Positions 38,701-49,382 of a stretch of DNA of 64,000 nt are shown in pieces. The stretch lies in assembly GCF_026340675.1 (NCBI RefSeq), contig NZ_JAPEOX010000002.1:2232001-2296000 (forward strand). The letters are read 5' to 3'. Both the position numbers and the translations under genes were made by a program. Positions within the stretch are counted from its first letter, which is position 1. Each line of letters opens with the position of its first letter. This DNA comes from Streptomyces sp. NBC_01264 (GTDB lineage: Bacteria > Actinomycetota > Actinomycetes > Streptomycetales > Streptomycetaceae). The notes below the pieces were generated by a model, which was not told the origin of the DNA, ran no database searches, and was given only the letters and a program-made list of their open reading frames with translations.

Positions 38701-41400
38701 TCAGGCGTACGAGACGTCCTGCCCTGGATGGGCGGTGCGCCAGGCATCCCAGATCTCCTGCCGAAGTCGGCCGCGAGATGGGACGGCCATGCCTTGGTCG
38801 CGGGCCCAGGCCCGGACCTCCGCAATGGTCGGCGCGGGACGTGTGGGTGTCTGGACGGACGTCGGGGTGCTGGGCAAGGGGACTACTTTCGGTGACCGCG
38901 GCAGTAGCTCGGGGAGGGTGGTGATGAAGCCGCGGCGTTCGAGGATGCGTCGCCGCTTGTGGTGCATGCGCTCGAGCTGGGGCACGTCGGCGTCGAGATA
39001 GTCGTGGGCTTCGACGTCGGACTTCCTCGCCTCACCGTTGCGCATGATGCGGCCGACCTGCTGGATGACGCGGCCCTTGAAAGAGATGGGGCTGGTGAGG
39101 AAGAGGGTGTCCAGCCGAGGCTGGTCGAAGCCTTCGCCGACCAGCTTGTCGATCGCCAATAGCACCAGCGGCCTGGCGGTCGTCTCGGCCAAGGCGGCTC
39201 GGACGCGTGCGCGCTCGGCTGATGGGAGGCCACCGTGGAGCAGCAGTGGCTCGATGTCGTGCGGCTGCAGCGCGGCGGCCAGTTGGTGGAGGTGTTCCAC
39301 GCGGTTGGTCAGGGCGAGGCTGCACCGGCCGCGTGCGGCGGCGTCGGCAATGTCCGCGGCGATCTGGGTGTTGCGGTCGGGGTGGTGGGCGAGTTCGGTG
39401 TAGATCGCCTGGAACGAGGCGCCGTCGGTGCCCGGCTCGTCGGTGGTGAACGTGGTGGGGTGCACGACGAGGTACTTGGTGAAGGTGCTGGTGTCTTCGA
39501 TCTCATGGCGGATGGGGCCGCACTGCATCGTGATCACCGGGTCCATCTGGTCCGCCCGGTACGGGGTTGCTGACAGGCCGACCCAGCGTCCGGCCTTCGC
39601 GGTGCGGATCGCGGCTTCGGCTCCGGGCGCTCCGACGGAGTGGCACTCGTCGACGATCACGAGTCCGTAGCCGTCGAGGAGATCCTCGGGGGCGTCCCGG
39701 TGGGACATGGTCTGCAGCATGATCAGATCGACGGCGTGGGTGCGGCGGTCCTTGCCGCCGCCGAGCGAGCCGACCTGGTGGTCGCCGAGGTCGAGGAAGG
39801 TGGCCATGCGCTGCTGCCACTGGTCCAGGAGCTCGGCACGGTTGACGATCACGGCTGTCGGCGTGTGGTGGCGGGCGATCAGCGCGCAGGCCATCACCGT
39901 TTTGCCCGCCCCGGGAGGAGCTACCAGGACACCGGTGGGGTGCGCGGCCATGGCGTCGACGGCCTTCTGTTGGACGCTGGTCAGCTCGCCGGTGAAGTCG
40001 GCGGCGATCGCGGCGTGCTCGGGCTGGTCGCTGGTGATGGTGAGGGTTCCGCCGGCGGCGGCGACGAGCTGGGTGGCCTCGTCGGCCAGGCCCCGCGGCA
40101 GCTTGAGCCAATCCGGGTCCGTGGCGTCGAAGCTGCAGATGAGGCGTGGCGTGTTCCAGGTGGAGAAGCGCTGGTTCTGCTTGCGGTAGAACTCCGGGTT
40201 GTGGAAGGAAGCTGCGTGTTTGAGCGCGGCAAGCAGTTGCGGAGGCAGCCCGGCCGTGGGGATCGACAGCATCGCGGACAGCCGGGCGGCCACGGCGGCG
40301 GGCGCCTTGCCCAGGGACTTCCGACGGGGTCGCGGTCCCAGCTCTTGGGCCGTCGCGGCGGGGCCGGCCTTGACGGGGCCGAGCTTGTCGACGAGCGCCT
40401 CGACCTCGGTGGGTGAGAGCCGCTCGGTGTGTGAGAGGTGAGCGAACTGGTCCGGGTAGGGCTGCCAGGTGTCGGGATCCACGAAGACGGTGGTGGCCGT
40501 GGCGCGGGAGACACCGTGCAGCGGCAGCGCGATCAGGCTGCCGAACTTGAAGCCGCCCTTGGCCTTGATCGGCTGGAGGTCCTGGGCGGGAAAGAGGCGG
40601 TCGTAGCTGGAAAGCGCCATCTGTCCGCGGGCGTCGATGGCCCGCCGCAGCAGCGCCATGCCCAGGGCACGGGCGGTAGTGGCGGCGACGGGCGCGGAGA
40701 AGAACGTCCAGACGTGGGCGCCCTTGCCGGAGCGGGAGATCTCCAGCAGGGCGGGCACGCCAGCCTGCTGGCACGTGTTGGCGTAGGTGGTGGCGTCCCC
40801 GCGCCAGTCGCTGCCGTCCTTGCCGTCGAAGTCACACGCCAGCAGCCGACAGGTATCATCGGCCAGCAGCGGGTACAGACCCACGTGCAGTTCGCTGCGG
40901 CCCTGACGGGACGGATCAAGGTGACCGTAGACGGTCTCGTCGGTCAATGGCCAGAACACCCGGTCAGCGTCGTCCTTGTTCTTGTTGAACGGGTCGTCCT
41001 CGGCCGGGCTCCACCCGGTACGCCCCGTCTTCGCGCTTACCCACCGCCGGGCATAGACGTCGTCACGGCCAGCGAACAGTGCCCGAAACAACGCGATCTT
41101 CGCTTGGCTGCCGGACGAGGCATCCGCATACGGCAGTCCGTTGGCGCCGACCACCGGCGCAACCGGCAACGGTTCCGCAACCGGCGGCAGAACAGCGGGC
41201 TCAGCGGAGGGAGCGCCGCCAAGGGACGCTCGCAGCCGCCCGTTCTCAGCTTGCAGCAGGGCGAGCTCCTCACGGAGCTCGGCGTTCTCCTCCATGGCGA
41301 CGTCGAGACGGATGCGCAGCTCGGCCGGGTCATGGCAGTCAGACCAGTCCTCCACCCTCCTCATGATCCAGAATCCAGGCATCCCACGCAGCCAGAACAC
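38701..41400 (-). CDS. TOTE-type AEP primase / SF2 helicase with Lsr2-like tail
   Basis: 899 residues. Order: coiled coil (about 25-60); archaeo-eukaryotic primase-like domain (about 95-330) with [11 protein letters not shown] (metal Asp-x-Asp near 190) and [13 protein letters not shown] (near 225); SF2 helicase with Walker [10 protein letters not shown] (near 498), DECH in [14 protein letters not shown] (near 583), SATPYR and QQVGRIMR (near 780); C-terminal [29 protein letters not shown] (about 861-890), which resembles the AT-hook-like DNA-binding domain of Lsr2. The primase-helicase pairing is that described for TOTE conflict systems. ATG 41400 is the longest start; ATG 41364 is equally possible. 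Function in defence or element replication is inferred. Confidence 0.85.
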   Translation of the reverse strand: MFWLRGMPGFWIMRRVEDWSDCHDPAELRIRLDVAMEENAELREELALLQAENGRLRASLGGAPSAEPAVLPPVAEPLPVAPVVGANGLPYADASSGSQAKIALFRALFAGRDDVYARRWVSAKTGRTGWSPAEDDPFNKNKDDADRVFWPLTDETVYGHLDPSRQGRSELHVGLYPLLADDTCRLLACDFDGKDGSDWRGDATTYANTCQQAGVPALLEISRSGKGAHVWTFFSAPVAATTARALGMALLRRAIDARGQMALSSYDRLFPAQDLQPIKAKGGFKFGSLIALPLHGVSRATATTVFVDPDTWQPYPDQFAHLSHTERLSPTEVEALVDKLGPVKAGPAATAQELGPRPRRKSLGKAPAAVAARLSAMLSIPTAGLPPQLLAALKHAASFHNPEFYRKQNQRFSTWNTPRLICSFDATDPDWLKLPRGLADEATQLVAAAGGTLTITSDQPEHAAIAADFTGELTSVQQKAVDAMAAHPTGVLVAPPGAGKTVMACALIARHHTPTAVIVNRAELLDQWQQRMATFLDLGDHQVGSLGGGKDRRTHAVDLIMLQTMSHRDAPEDLLDGYGLVIVDECHSVGAPGAEAAIRTAKAGRWVGLSATPYRADQMDPVITMQCGPIRHEIEDTSTFTKYLVVHPTTFTTDEPGTDGASFQAIYTELAHHPDRNTQIAADIADAAARGRCSLALTNRVEHLHQLAAALQPHDIEPLLLHGGLPSAERARVRAALAETTARPLVLLAIDKLVGEGFDQPRLDTLFLTSPISFKGRVIQQVGRIMRNGEARKSDVEAHDYLDADVPQLERMHHKRRRILERRGFITTLPELLPRSPKVVPLPSTPTSVQTPTRPAPTIAEVRAWARDQGMAVPSRGRLRQEIWDAWRTAHPGQDVSYA

Positions 41401-41706
41401 CCAGATTCACCCACCGCTGCTGCCCGCAGGATCGCCCAGTCCGCCATTTGGCCGCCAGCCTTTGGCCAGCTGCAAACTCGCGCGGCGTCAGAGACCACTC
41501 GACTCCGTCGATTCCATGATCCTCAAGGTGTGGCTGCGCTGGCTCTGGGTGAGGTTCGCTGATCGGGCCCAGGCACTGTTCGACGACGAGGATTACACGT
41601 GGATCCAGCGGTGCCGCAGGCCGCAGGCCTGGCGCGAACGGCCCGGTTCATCCGGCTCCAGGGGAGAGCCCCCTTGCTCTCCCTGAGCAGCCCGCGGGCG
41701 CGGCTG
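41401..41706. other. Non-coding gap
   Basis: About 305 bp between the primase-helicase start and the end of the broken ssb. I see no gene, RNA or repeat; it should hold the primase-helicase promoter. Confidence 0.4.
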
Positions 41707-42191
41707 TCAGAAAGGCGTTTCTGGAGCCGGGTCGCTCGGGTCGTTCCCAGCGGGTACGGGGGGTCGGACGGGGCTGGCGGCGGCCCACGGGTCGTCTGGC
41801 GCGGTCTCCCGTGTGGGCGGTACGGGGCGGGTGGTGCGGGTGATGGCAACGGTCGCGAAGGCCATGGACGCCCCGACATCGTCGACGTCCATCACCATGC
41901 GGGAGCGTTTCTCCCCCTCCGGGGTCTCCCACCGGTCGGTCCGGAGGCGCCCCGCCACGACCACCCGGGCCCCTGAAACAGGGACCCGGCGAGGTTCTCC
42001 GCAAGCTGCCGCCAGGCACTGCAGTCCAAAAACGTCGGCTCCCCGTCGCGCCAGGTGCTCGTTTCACGGTCGAAGCTGCGCGGTGTGGAGGCGACGGTGA
42101 ACCTGGCAACGGGGATCCCAGCCTGGGTGAACCGCAGCTCCGGGTCGTCAACAAGGTTCCCAATCACCGTCAGGGGTGTGTCGTTAGGCAT
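41707..42191 (-). pseudogene. ssb: Single-stranded DNA-binding protein, frameshifted
   Basis: From ATG 42191 the frame reads an OB-fold SSB ([53 protein letters not shown]). Near 41965, in the G-run of TTTCAGGGGCCCGGG, the homologous sequence shifts frame and continues as [40 protein letters not shown] to a stop at 41707. One extra G would restore a normal protein. Either a real one-base deletion, a sequencing error or slippage. The tail ends DPAPETPF rather than the acidic DDDIPF. Confidence 0.78.
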
Positions 42192-42296
42192 CTCCACAGC
42201 CTTGCATGGACCTATGACAACCCGTCCACGCGGTCTTCCCGTACCGCCTGGGCCTCTGCCCCCACGCAGAGCGGCCGCGCCGGTATCGTGCCCGGG

Positions 42297-42605
42297 ATGG
42301 GGACATGGAGCTGGGCCCAGCTGGATGGGCTGGTCGAGGAGGCCACCGTCGACGCCTACGGCGAGGACGAGGAAGTGACAGGTCTGTTCACGATGGTCGA
42401 GGAGCATCTGGTCATGCCGTTTGCCACGACGGTTCTGGGCGTGGAGGTGAGTGTCGTCGGTGTCGATCTCACCGCAAGCGGGATCGTGGGGATCTGCACC
42501 CGTGGCAAGCAGCGGCAGGCCGTCGGACTTCTCGATCTGCCCCTGCCCACTCCCGCACCGGACGGCGCGCAATGGATCGAGGCCTACCGCCACTGGGCGG
42601 GCTGA
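42297..42605 (+). CDS. CcbP-like calcium-binding protein
   Basis: 102 residues from ATG 42297. [45 protein letters not shown] resembles the CcbP calcium-binding family (acidic VDAYxExE helix followed by an LxxPF strand), frequent in actinobacteria on genomic islands. Role on the element is unknown. A GTG at 42288 would add three residues. It is followed after 95 bp by the HTH gene on the same strand. Confidence 0.65.
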   Translation: MGTWSWAQLDGLVEEATVDAYGEDEEVTGLFTMVEEHLVMPFATTVLGVEVSVVGVDLTASGIVGICTRGKQRQAVGLLDLPLPTPAPDGAQWIEAYRHWAG

Positions 42606-42700
42606 CACCCTCCCAGGGCGTCCCCGGGCACGGTACCAGACGCCGCCGGGGTCCACGGCCCGCAGCGAAGGGGTTCGGGCTGGTCGGGCACAATGGCGCG

Positions 42701-43432
42701 GTGCGCGAAGACGATGACGTAGAGCTGCTGGACCGGGTAAGGGCACTGCGGGCGGCTGGCAGCGGCCCCAAGCAGGTGGCGAAGGCGCTGGGGCTTCGCC
42801 CCGGGCAGGCGGCCGTGATGGTGCGGCGGGCCGCCGCGGCCGACCAGGCGGTGGAACCGGGAGAACGGCCGGTGGTGGGCTGCTGGGTGAGCCCGGGCTG
42901 GAGCGACGGGCTGGACCTGTCGGCCTGCCCTCCGGCCTGGGTGGGACAGGACTCCTCCGCGAGTGAGGAGGCGATCGGGGCGGGGTTCGCGCAGCTGCTG
43001 GTGGCACGCCGGGAGCGGGCAAGCCGGGTGACGGTGACCGGTGCACTGGTGGACGTGTACTGCCTGGGTGTCAAGAGCGTGGTCGAGCCCCACACCATGG
43101 GGGCGGGGTCGCTGGAGGCACACCGACGCTCCTACTACAGCGCGTTCGCAGAGCCCTCCCTTCCGATTGGTATCGATCAGGCGAGGGCCATCGTCTACGG
43201 GGCCGTCGCCTACGCCCGCGAGCTCGGATTCGAGCCGGCCCCCGGCTTCACTCAAGCCGCCGCCGTGCTGGGGGAACCCGTCGGCGCACTCCCGCAGATC
43301 GGCTTCGGGAACCAGGGAATGCCCCTCTATATCAACGGTCCCCGCGACGACGCCCGCACGGTGCTGGCCACCTTGGAGCGCACCCGCGGCACGGGCAACT
43401 ACCACTACATCTTCGCCTCGGGGCCGATGTGA
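42701..43432 (+). CDS. Hypothetical protein with N-terminal HTH
   Basis: About 243 residues. I start at GTG 42701 ([43 protein letters not shown]), whose [20 protein letters not shown] is a helix-turn-helix-like segment; the open frame upstream is out of frame with sense sequence. The body includes [28 protein letters not shown] and [31 protein letters not shown] know similar actinobacterial hypothetical proteins but no function. It overlaps the next gene by GTGA, so the two are coupled. Confidence 0.75.
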   Translation: MREDDDVELLDRVRALRAAGSGPKQVAKALGLRPGQAAVMVRRAAAADQAVEPGERPVVGCWVSPGWSDGLDLSACPPAWVGQDSSASEEAIGAGFAQLLVARRERASRVTVTGALVDVYCLGVKSVVEPHTMGAGSLEAHRRSYYSAFAEPSLPIGIDQARAIVYGAVAYARELGFEPAPGFTQAAAVLGEPVGALPQIGFGNQGMPLYINGPRDDARTVLATLERTRGTGNYHYIFASGPM

Positions 43433-44751
43433 CCCACCTGCACGACACCGAGACCTCGCAGACCCGCCTCACCGAACACAGCGCCCAGGCCGATCTGCGG
43501 ACCCTGCTGCAACTGTGCGCCGCTGGCCGGGTGAAGTGCAGTGCCACAACGCTGCGCCCGTCCGCCGCGACCGTCGCCCAGGTGGCCGAGGTACTGGACG
43601 CAGGCGACTTCTACGCCGGTGAGCCGATAGCCGCCTTCGCCTGGCCCCTGCTCCTACAGGCCGGCGGCCTGGCCCAACTGGCCGCAGGCAAGCTCGCTCT
43701 GACCAAGCGTGGCCAACAGGCACTCACTCAACCCGCACACAAGGTGCTGGCCGGGCTGTGGCAGCGCTGGCTTTCCAGCACGGTCCTGGACGAGTTCTCC
43801 CGCGTCGAAGCTATCAAAGGCCAGCGCTCCGCGAACGTGCTCAGCGCGCTCAAACCGCGCCGAGGCCACGTCGGCGCCGCGCTGGCTGCCCTGGCCCCCG
43901 ACCAGTGGACCACCGTCGACCAGCTCTTCACTGCCATGCGCAACGCGGGGCACAACCCCTCGGTCGCACGCTCCGAACGTGCCCTGTGGAAGCTTTACCT
44001 GGAAGACCCCGAGTACGGCAGTCTCGGCTACGACGGCCACCACCCCTGGACACTGCTCCAGGGCCGCTACACCATGGCCGTGCTGTTCGAGTACGCCGCA
44101 CCCCTGGGACTGATCGACGTCGAGTACACGGACCCAGCCGGGGCACGCGACGACCACCAGCACAACTGGGGTGGCGACTGGCTGGAGCGGATCAGCCGCT
44201 ACGACGGCCTTCGCGCGATCCGCCTCACCCCTCTCGGCGCCTACGCCACCGGGCAGGCCTCCGCATACCTCCCCGGGCCCGCCCCTGAATCGACCACCGC
44301 CGGGAGCGCCACCGGGCTGAAAATCCTCCCCAACCACGACCTCGTCGCCCTCGACGGCCTCCCCCCTGCCCAAGCCCTACTCCTGGACGCCTTCGCCACC
44401 CGCACCGGCGACCGGACCTGGACCCTGAGCCCCGCCTCCCTCCTGGCAGCCGTACACGCCGGACGCAACCTCTCCGAACTGCGCACCTACCTCAACCACG
44501 CGGACACCGCCCTGCCGGACACCGTCACCACGCTCCTCACGGACGCCGAGCGGCGCGTCGGCCAGGTCCGCGATCTCGGCCCCGTTCACCTGATCGAATG
44601 CGCGGACGCAGCCACCTGCGCGCTGCTGGCCAGCGACAGGCGCATCCGCGCGCTCGCCACCCGCCTCGGCGACCGCCACCTCGGCGTCCATGCCGACAAG
44701 CTCGACCGCTTCCGCAAAGCCACCCTTACCCTCGGGCACCCCATCATCTGA
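43429..44751 (+). CDS. XPB/Ssl2-wing-like (Helicase_C_3) protein without helicase motor
   Basis: 440 residues, GTG 43429 overlapping the upstream stop. The C-terminal third, KILPNHDLVALDGLPPAQALLLDAF..SPASLLAAVHAGRNLSELRTYLNHADTALPDTVTTLL, has the periodicity of the helicase-associated domain found beside XPB/Ssl2-like helicases in actinobacteria. There is no Walker motif anywhere, so it is not itself a helicase. The N-terminal part is helical and unassigned. Coupling to the HTH gene suggests the two proteins act together. Confidence 0.65.
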   Translation: MTHLHDTETSQTRLTEHSAQADLRTLLQLCAAGRVKCSATTLRPSAATVAQVAEVLDAGDFYAGEPIAAFAWPLLLQAGGLAQLAAGKLALTKRGQQALTQPAHKVLAGLWQRWLSSTVLDEFSRVEAIKGQRSANVLSALKPRRGHVGAALAALAPDQWTTVDQLFTAMRNAGHNPSVARSERALWKLYLEDPEYGSLGYDGHHPWTLLQGRYTMAVLFEYAAPLGLIDVEYTDPAGARDDHQHNWGGDWLERISRYDGLRAIRLTPLGAYATGQASAYLPGPAPESTTAGSATGLKILPNHDLVALDGLPPAQALLLDAFATRTGDRTWTLSPASLLAAVHAGRNLSELRTYLNHADTALPDTVTTLLTDAERRVGQVRDLGPVHLIECADAATCALLASDRRIRALATRLGDRHLGVHADKLDRFRKATLTLGHPII

Positions 44752-45367
44752 AAGCCGCTCACATCGGCAGCCGTCCATGGATCCTTGGCCAGGTTCCCCA
44801 AGAGCAAGTGCCGTCCCTGCCCGGCACGCACTCGGTACACCAGCACCGCCGGCGACGCCCCACCGTGGGCTTCCCTCCGCGAGACCCGCGACCTGCGACT
44901 CCATGTCCGCACCGAAGAACAGACCCCCGAATGGAAGGCCCGTCATGCGGTCCGTTCTGGAGTGGAGGGCACGGTGAACCGTTCGCCCACGGACACCGCA
45001 TGTCGCGCTGCCGCTGCCGAGGACAGGGGAAGACCCACATGTGGCACGTTCTGGCGGCCATTGCCGCCAACGCCGAACGCCTCGGCCGGGCTGTGGGCGC
45101 TCACGTTGTTATGAGCGCCGACACGGCTGCCGCCGGCCAAGACATCACCCGCACCCCGCCGCCCGACTGCCTTCCAGAACTACCTCGACCAGCGCGAGAT
45201 GCCCGGCTGGCCCGCGATGACCCAGGAGCAGGCCCAGGCTGCCGAGGCCCGGGCGCAGCTGGAGCAAATGGGGGCCACGGTGACCGAGCAGCCGGTGGCC
45301 CTGCACCTGCAGCGAGAACCCGCCCTGTTCATGACACTCCCCTGCCGGGCCCGCATCTCGGGGGTGG
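44752..45367. other. Decayed coding remnants
   Basis: About 615 bp with no intact gene. Pieces in different plus frames look protein-like: GKTHMWHVLAAIAANAERLG and then VGAHVVMSADTAAAG around 45035-45130, then AFQNYLDQREMPGWPAMTQE further on (45170-45235). They suggest one degraded actinobacterial mobile-element gene broken by at least one frameshift. I cannot name it. Confidence 0.35.
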
Positions 45368-47611
45368 TTATCCGATGGTCAGCCGGTGGTCGAGTGCGGT
45401 GTGGCGGCGGCCGGCGCTGATGGTGCGGACTGCCTGGCCCAGGGCCTTGCGGGATCCGACGAGCACCACGAGTTTTTTGGCTCTGGTGACGGCGGTGTAG
45501 AGGAGGTTGCGCTGGAGCATGTTCCAGGCCGAGGTGGTCACGGGGATGACCACGGCCGGGTACTCGCTTCCTTGCGATCGGTGGATGGTGACGGCGTAGG
45601 CGTGTGCGAGTTCGTCCAGTTCGTCGAAGTCGTAGCTGATCTCTTCGTCCTCGTCTGTCATGACGGTGAGTTTTTGCTCTTCGGTGCTGAGGGCGGTGAC
45701 CAGGCCGACGGTGCCGTTGAAGACGCCGTTCTCTCCTTTCTCGTAGTTGTTGCGGATCTGTGTGACCTTGTCGCCCACCCGGAACGTCCTCCCGCCGAAA
45801 CGGCGTTCTGGCAGCCCTTCCCGGGCCGGTGTGACGGCGGCCTGGAGGAGGGTGTTGAGGTTGCCCGCGCCGGCCGGGCCCCGGTGCATGGGGGCCAGCA
45901 CCTGGATGTCGCGGCGCGGATCAAGGCCGAACTTCCGGGGTATGCGCCGGGCCGCGACGTCGACGGTGAGACTGGCAGCGGTCTCGGTGTCGTCCTCCAC
46001 GAAGAGGAAGAAGTCGGGCAGGCCATCGGTCAGGGGCGGCAGGCCCTGGTTGATCCGGTGGGCGTTGGTCACCACTCCGGACTGCTGGGCCTGCCGGAAG
46101 ATTTTCGTCAGCCGTACCGAGGGGACGGGACTGTCGGCGGCGAGCATGTCGCGCAGTACCTCGCCGGCGCCGACCGAAGGCAGTTGGTCGACGTCCCCGA
46201 CGAACAGCAGGTGGGCGCCGGGAGCTACCGCCTTGGCGAGCTTGTTGGCCAGGATCAAATCCAGCATCGATGCCTCGTCCACGACCACCAGGTCCGCTTC
46301 CAGCGGCCGGTCGCGGTCGTAGGCGGCGTCGCCGCCGGGTCTCAGCTCCAGCAGGCGGTGCACGGTCGAGGCCGGTGCCCCGGTGAGTTCCGACAGACGC
46401 TTGGCCGCCCGGCCTGTCGGAGCGGCGAGGACCACCTTCGCCTTCTTGGCCAGGGCGAGGGTCACGATCGACTTCACCGTGAACGACTTCCCGCACCCGG
46501 GGCCGCCTGTCAGGACCGCGACTTTCTCGGTCAGCGCCAGCTTCACCGCCTCCTGCTGCTCCAGCGCCAGCTCCGCACCCGTCCGCGCAGCAAGCCACGC
46601 GAGCGCTTTCGCCCAGTCGACCGGTTTCGGGCTGCGGCTGCCGAAGGCGGGCATCTTGTCGGCCTCCGTCCGCAGAAGCCTGAGCAGCTGGTTCGCCAGC
46701 GAGACCTCAGCCCGGTGGAAGGGCACCAGGTACACGGCCGTGACCGGTTCGCCATCCGGGCCGGGAACGCTCTCGCGGACCACGCCGTCCTCGGTGACGA
46801 GCTCGGCCAGGCAGTCGATGACCAGCCCGGCATCGACCTGCAGGAGTTTCACGCCGTCGGAGATCAGGCGCTCTTCGGGAAGGAAGCAGTTGCCCTGGTC
46901 ACTGCTCTGCGAGAGCGCGTATTGCAGGCCCGCCTTGACGCGCTCAGGACTGTCGTGCGGGATCCCCACAGCCTGGGCGATCTTGTCAGCGGTCAGAAAG
47001 CCGATGCCCCACACGTCGCTGGCCAGCCGGTAGGGCTCGTTCTTGACCACGCCGATCGAACTGTCGCCGTACTTTTTGAAGATCCGCACGGCCAGTGAGG
47101 TGGAGACGCCGACACCCTGCAGGAAGACCATCACCTCCTTGATGGACTTCTGCTCCTCCCACGCCGCCGTGATCAACGCGGTCCGCTTGGGACCCAGGCC
47201 CGGCACCTCGATCAGCCGCCCCGGCTCCTCCTCAATGACATCGAGGCTCTCGAGACCGAAGTGCTCCACGATCCGCTCGGCGAAACGAGGACCGATCCCC
47301 TTGATCAACCCGGAACCCAGGTAACGCCGGATGCCCTGGATCGTGGCCGGCAGCACCGTGGTGTAGTTCTCCACCGTGAACTGCTTGCCATACTGCGGAT
47401 GCGACCCCCACCGCCCATACAACCGCAACGACTCACCAGGCTGCGCACCGAGCAGCGCCCCGACCACCGTCAGCAGATCGTTCGCACCACGCCCGGTATC
47501 GACCCGAGCCACCGTGTAACCGGTCTCCTCGTTCGCGAAGGTAATGCGCTCCAGCACCCCCTCCACCTCCGCAAGCTGCCGCGGTACCGCCTGCGGTCCA
47601 CTCAAACCCAT
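45368..47611 (-). CDS. recD2: RecD2-type DNA helicase
   Basis: 747 residues from ATG 47611, behind GGGAGGGGAG. N-terminal OB-like segment (EGVLERITFANEETGYTVARV), helix-hairpin-helix pair (LIKGIGPRFAERIVEHFGL and LIEVPGLGPKRTALI), SF1B motor with Walker A LTGGPGCGKSFTVKSIV, Walker B VVVDEASMLD, and the C-terminal SH3/UvrD-like part ending in AYAVTIHRSQGSEYPAVVIPV. This is a 5'-3' helicase active on ssDNA junctions, not part of RecBCD. On the island it may assist replication or recombination of the element. Confidence 0.93.
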   Translation of the reverse strand: MGLSGPQAVPRQLAEVEGVLERITFANEETGYTVARVDTGRGANDLLTVVGALLGAQPGESLRLYGRWGSHPQYGKQFTVENYTTVLPATIQGIRRYLGSGLIKGIGPRFAERIVEHFGLESLDVIEEEPGRLIEVPGLGPKRTALITAAWEEQKSIKEVMVFLQGVGVSTSLAVRIFKKYGDSSIGVVKNEPYRLASDVWGIGFLTADKIAQAVGIPHDSPERVKAGLQYALSQSSDQGNCFLPEERLISDGVKLLQVDAGLVIDCLAELVTEDGVVRESVPGPDGEPVTAVYLVPFHRAEVSLANQLLRLLRTEADKMPAFGSRSPKPVDWAKALAWLAARTGAELALEQQEAVKLALTEKVAVLTGGPGCGKSFTVKSIVTLALAKKAKVVLAAPTGRAAKRLSELTGAPASTVHRLLELRPGGDAAYDRDRPLEADLVVVDEASMLDLILANKLAKAVAPGAHLLFVGDVDQLPSVGAGEVLRDMLAADSPVPSVRLTKIFRQAQQSGVVTNAHRINQGLPPLTDGLPDFFLFVEDDTETAASLTVDVAARRIPRKFGLDPRRDIQVLAPMHRGPAGAGNLNTLLQAAVTPAREGLPERRFGGRTFRVGDKVTQIRNNYEKGENGVFNGTVGLVTALSTEEQKLTVMTDEDEEISYDFDELDELAHAYAVTIHRSQGSEYPAVVIPVTTSAWNMLQRNLLYTAVTRAKKLVVLVGSRKALGQAVRTISAGRRHTALDHRLTIG

Positions 47612-47739
47612 CCTCGTACTCCCCTCCCGTGCCCGCGGCACCCCTGGACCTACGCTACCCACCCCCTCACCCAGCTCTGCCGCAAGGCGTACCCCACACG
47701 TCATCGCCCCGGTGCCGGCCAACACGTGCGGCGCACACT

Positions 47740-48127
47740 GTGCTTGTGCCTTTCCACAGCTGGTACCGGCATATCACCCTCGCCTCGTTCCTGGCCGTCA
47801 GCGACGACCAGGCCGCATGTGAGAACGGTCCACTGACGACCAGCCAGTTCGGCATCCCACGTACCACGGTTGCACACGTGCAGGTAGGGGCCCCGCCAGA
47901 CCCCGCCAACCCCATTGAGCCCATGCTGACCGCCTCGTCGAAGTAGGGCAGTGGCAGGCAGGTGATACGGACATCACGATCATGGTCCACGCGGGCTACG
48001 ACGCTCCGCGCCTGGCCCACCTGCTGGCGGACCCGTCGAGAGGGCCGCACGCCCTCATGGTCACCGCCCCACGAGTAGATCCGGTACGTGGGCGAGCGTC
48101 AGATGAGCGCCACGGCCTGGGTGCCTG
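47740..48127 (+). pseudogene. IS701-like transposase remnants
   Basis: Two fragments in different frames resemble IS701-group transposases: VPFHSWYRHITLASFLAV near 47745-47800 and QWQAGDTDITIMVHAGYDAP to RLAHLLADP near 47950-48040, then a degraded tail to 48127. Frames are broken and no inverted repeats are evident. It marks an old insertion between recD2 and the Wadjet operon; the rest of 47612-48146 holds no gene. Confidence 0.55.
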
Positions 48128-48146
48128 ACCACCGTCTGCCCTGCCA

Positions 48147-49382
48147 TCAGGCCAGGTCGGACAGCAGTGCGTCAAGGACGGTCTCTTCCTCGATGCGGAC
48201 GCCCAGTTCCTCAAGCGCGTCGGGTAGACGCGGATCCCAGGGGGCTTCGGCCGGTCGTCCGGTGAGGGGTGGGCCGCCCCGATGGGGGAGGGCCGCGGCA
48301 CGGTAGTCAGCAGTCGTATAGCGCCAGGGCAGCCATGGGACGCGGCGCAGCAGCGCGGAGGCGATGCGCAAGCCTCCCCAGTCAAAGTCGCCGTGGTAGT
48401 ACAACGTGGTTCCGCCTTGGTGCAGCTGCCGCAAGAGAGTGACGGCGGCTACCGAGGGCTGTCCCTGGAGGCAGATCAACGGGGCGGAGTCGGCGCCGTG
48501 GACATCGGCCGCCGCCGCTATCACGGTCGGGTTCTCGCAGATCCGGATCGATGGGGCGGAGATGCCGGGAGGGTTGCGGATGAGCTGCCGCAGGGTCAGG
48601 ACGTACGGTTCGCCCGCGTCGGCCGCCCAGTCCAGGGCGGGAGTGCCCCGCAAGTTCAGGGTGAGGACGGTCGAGGACAGCTCGTCTCGCAGCAACCCGG
48701 CCGACGCCCAGGCCTCCCGGCGCCATTCGGCGCCCGCGCCATCGGGGAAACCGGTCAGTGCTCGTACTCCTGCCAGGGTGACGGTGGCCAGCGGGGTGTC
48801 GTCGTCGAGAGCGTGGGCAGCGCCCAGGAATCGGGCTGCGAAGGCGGGAAGCGAGACGGGCGGGTCGACGGGGAGGCCGCGCAGGACGGTGGCGACCTGA
48901 CCGAGGAGGGCATGTGCGGCGTCGGGTGTGCCCACGAGACGTCGCAACAGACCATCACCGCGCATACGACCGGTCCACGAGTCGAGAGCCGGGATCTCGT
49001 CCGCGAGGGCGATCAGCGGGAGGTACGCCTCCTCCCAGGCCCTCGCATCGGCTTCCTTCGCTCTGTCGAGTGAAACGACCGGCCCTGTGAGGGCCGTGAC
49101 AGCGGAGGCGAGCCCGTTCGGGCTCACGCCGGAGCGGCGCAGCAAGGCATCCACGTCTTCGAGCCGAACGGTCAGGGATCGGCCGCTGCCCGGAGAGCGG
49201 CCAAGCAGCCGTTCGACTGCTGTCCGCTGCCCCTCGGTCGGGCCGCTGAGGGACACCGGGCCCGTGAGCGGCTGCTCGCGCTCCAGGCGCCGGCGCACCC
49301 GGTCTACCAGCCAGCTCGTACTGGGGTCGCCCAGCAGGCGCCGCAAGCGGGCCCTGTCGGCGGATACGCCATCGGACATCAC
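48147..49382 (-). CDS. jetD: Wadjet type II subunit JetD (TIGR02679-like nuclease)
   Basis: 411 residues, GTG 49382 overlapping the jetC stop as GTGA. The C-terminus has a Toprim-like DUF2399 region with TLYYHGDFDWGGLRIASALL, whose Asp cluster is the metal site, and a PLICLQGQPSVAAVTLL strand. In Wadjet systems JetD cuts circular plasmid DNA after the JetABC SMC complex has extruded it. Fourth gene of the operon. No damage seen. Confidence 0.9.
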   Translation of the reverse strand: MMSDGVSADRARLRRLLGDPSTSWLVDRVRRRLEREQPLTGPVSLSGPTEGQRTAVERLLGRSPGSGRSLTVRLEDVDALLRRSGVSPNGLASAVTALTGPVVSLDRAKEADARAWEEAYLPLIALADEIPALDSWTGRMRGDGLLRRLVGTPDAAHALLGQVATVLRGLPVDPPVSLPAFAARFLGAAHALDDDTPLATVTLAGVRALTGFPDGAGAEWRREAWASAGLLRDELSSTVLTLNLRGTPALDWAADAGEPYVLTLRQLIRNPPGISAPSIRICENPTVIAAAADVHGADSAPLICLQGQPSVAAVTLLRQLHQGGTTLYYHGDFDWGGLRIASALLRRVPWLPWRYTTADYRAAALPHRGGPPLTGRPAEAPWDPRLPDALEELGVRIEEETVLDALLSDLA

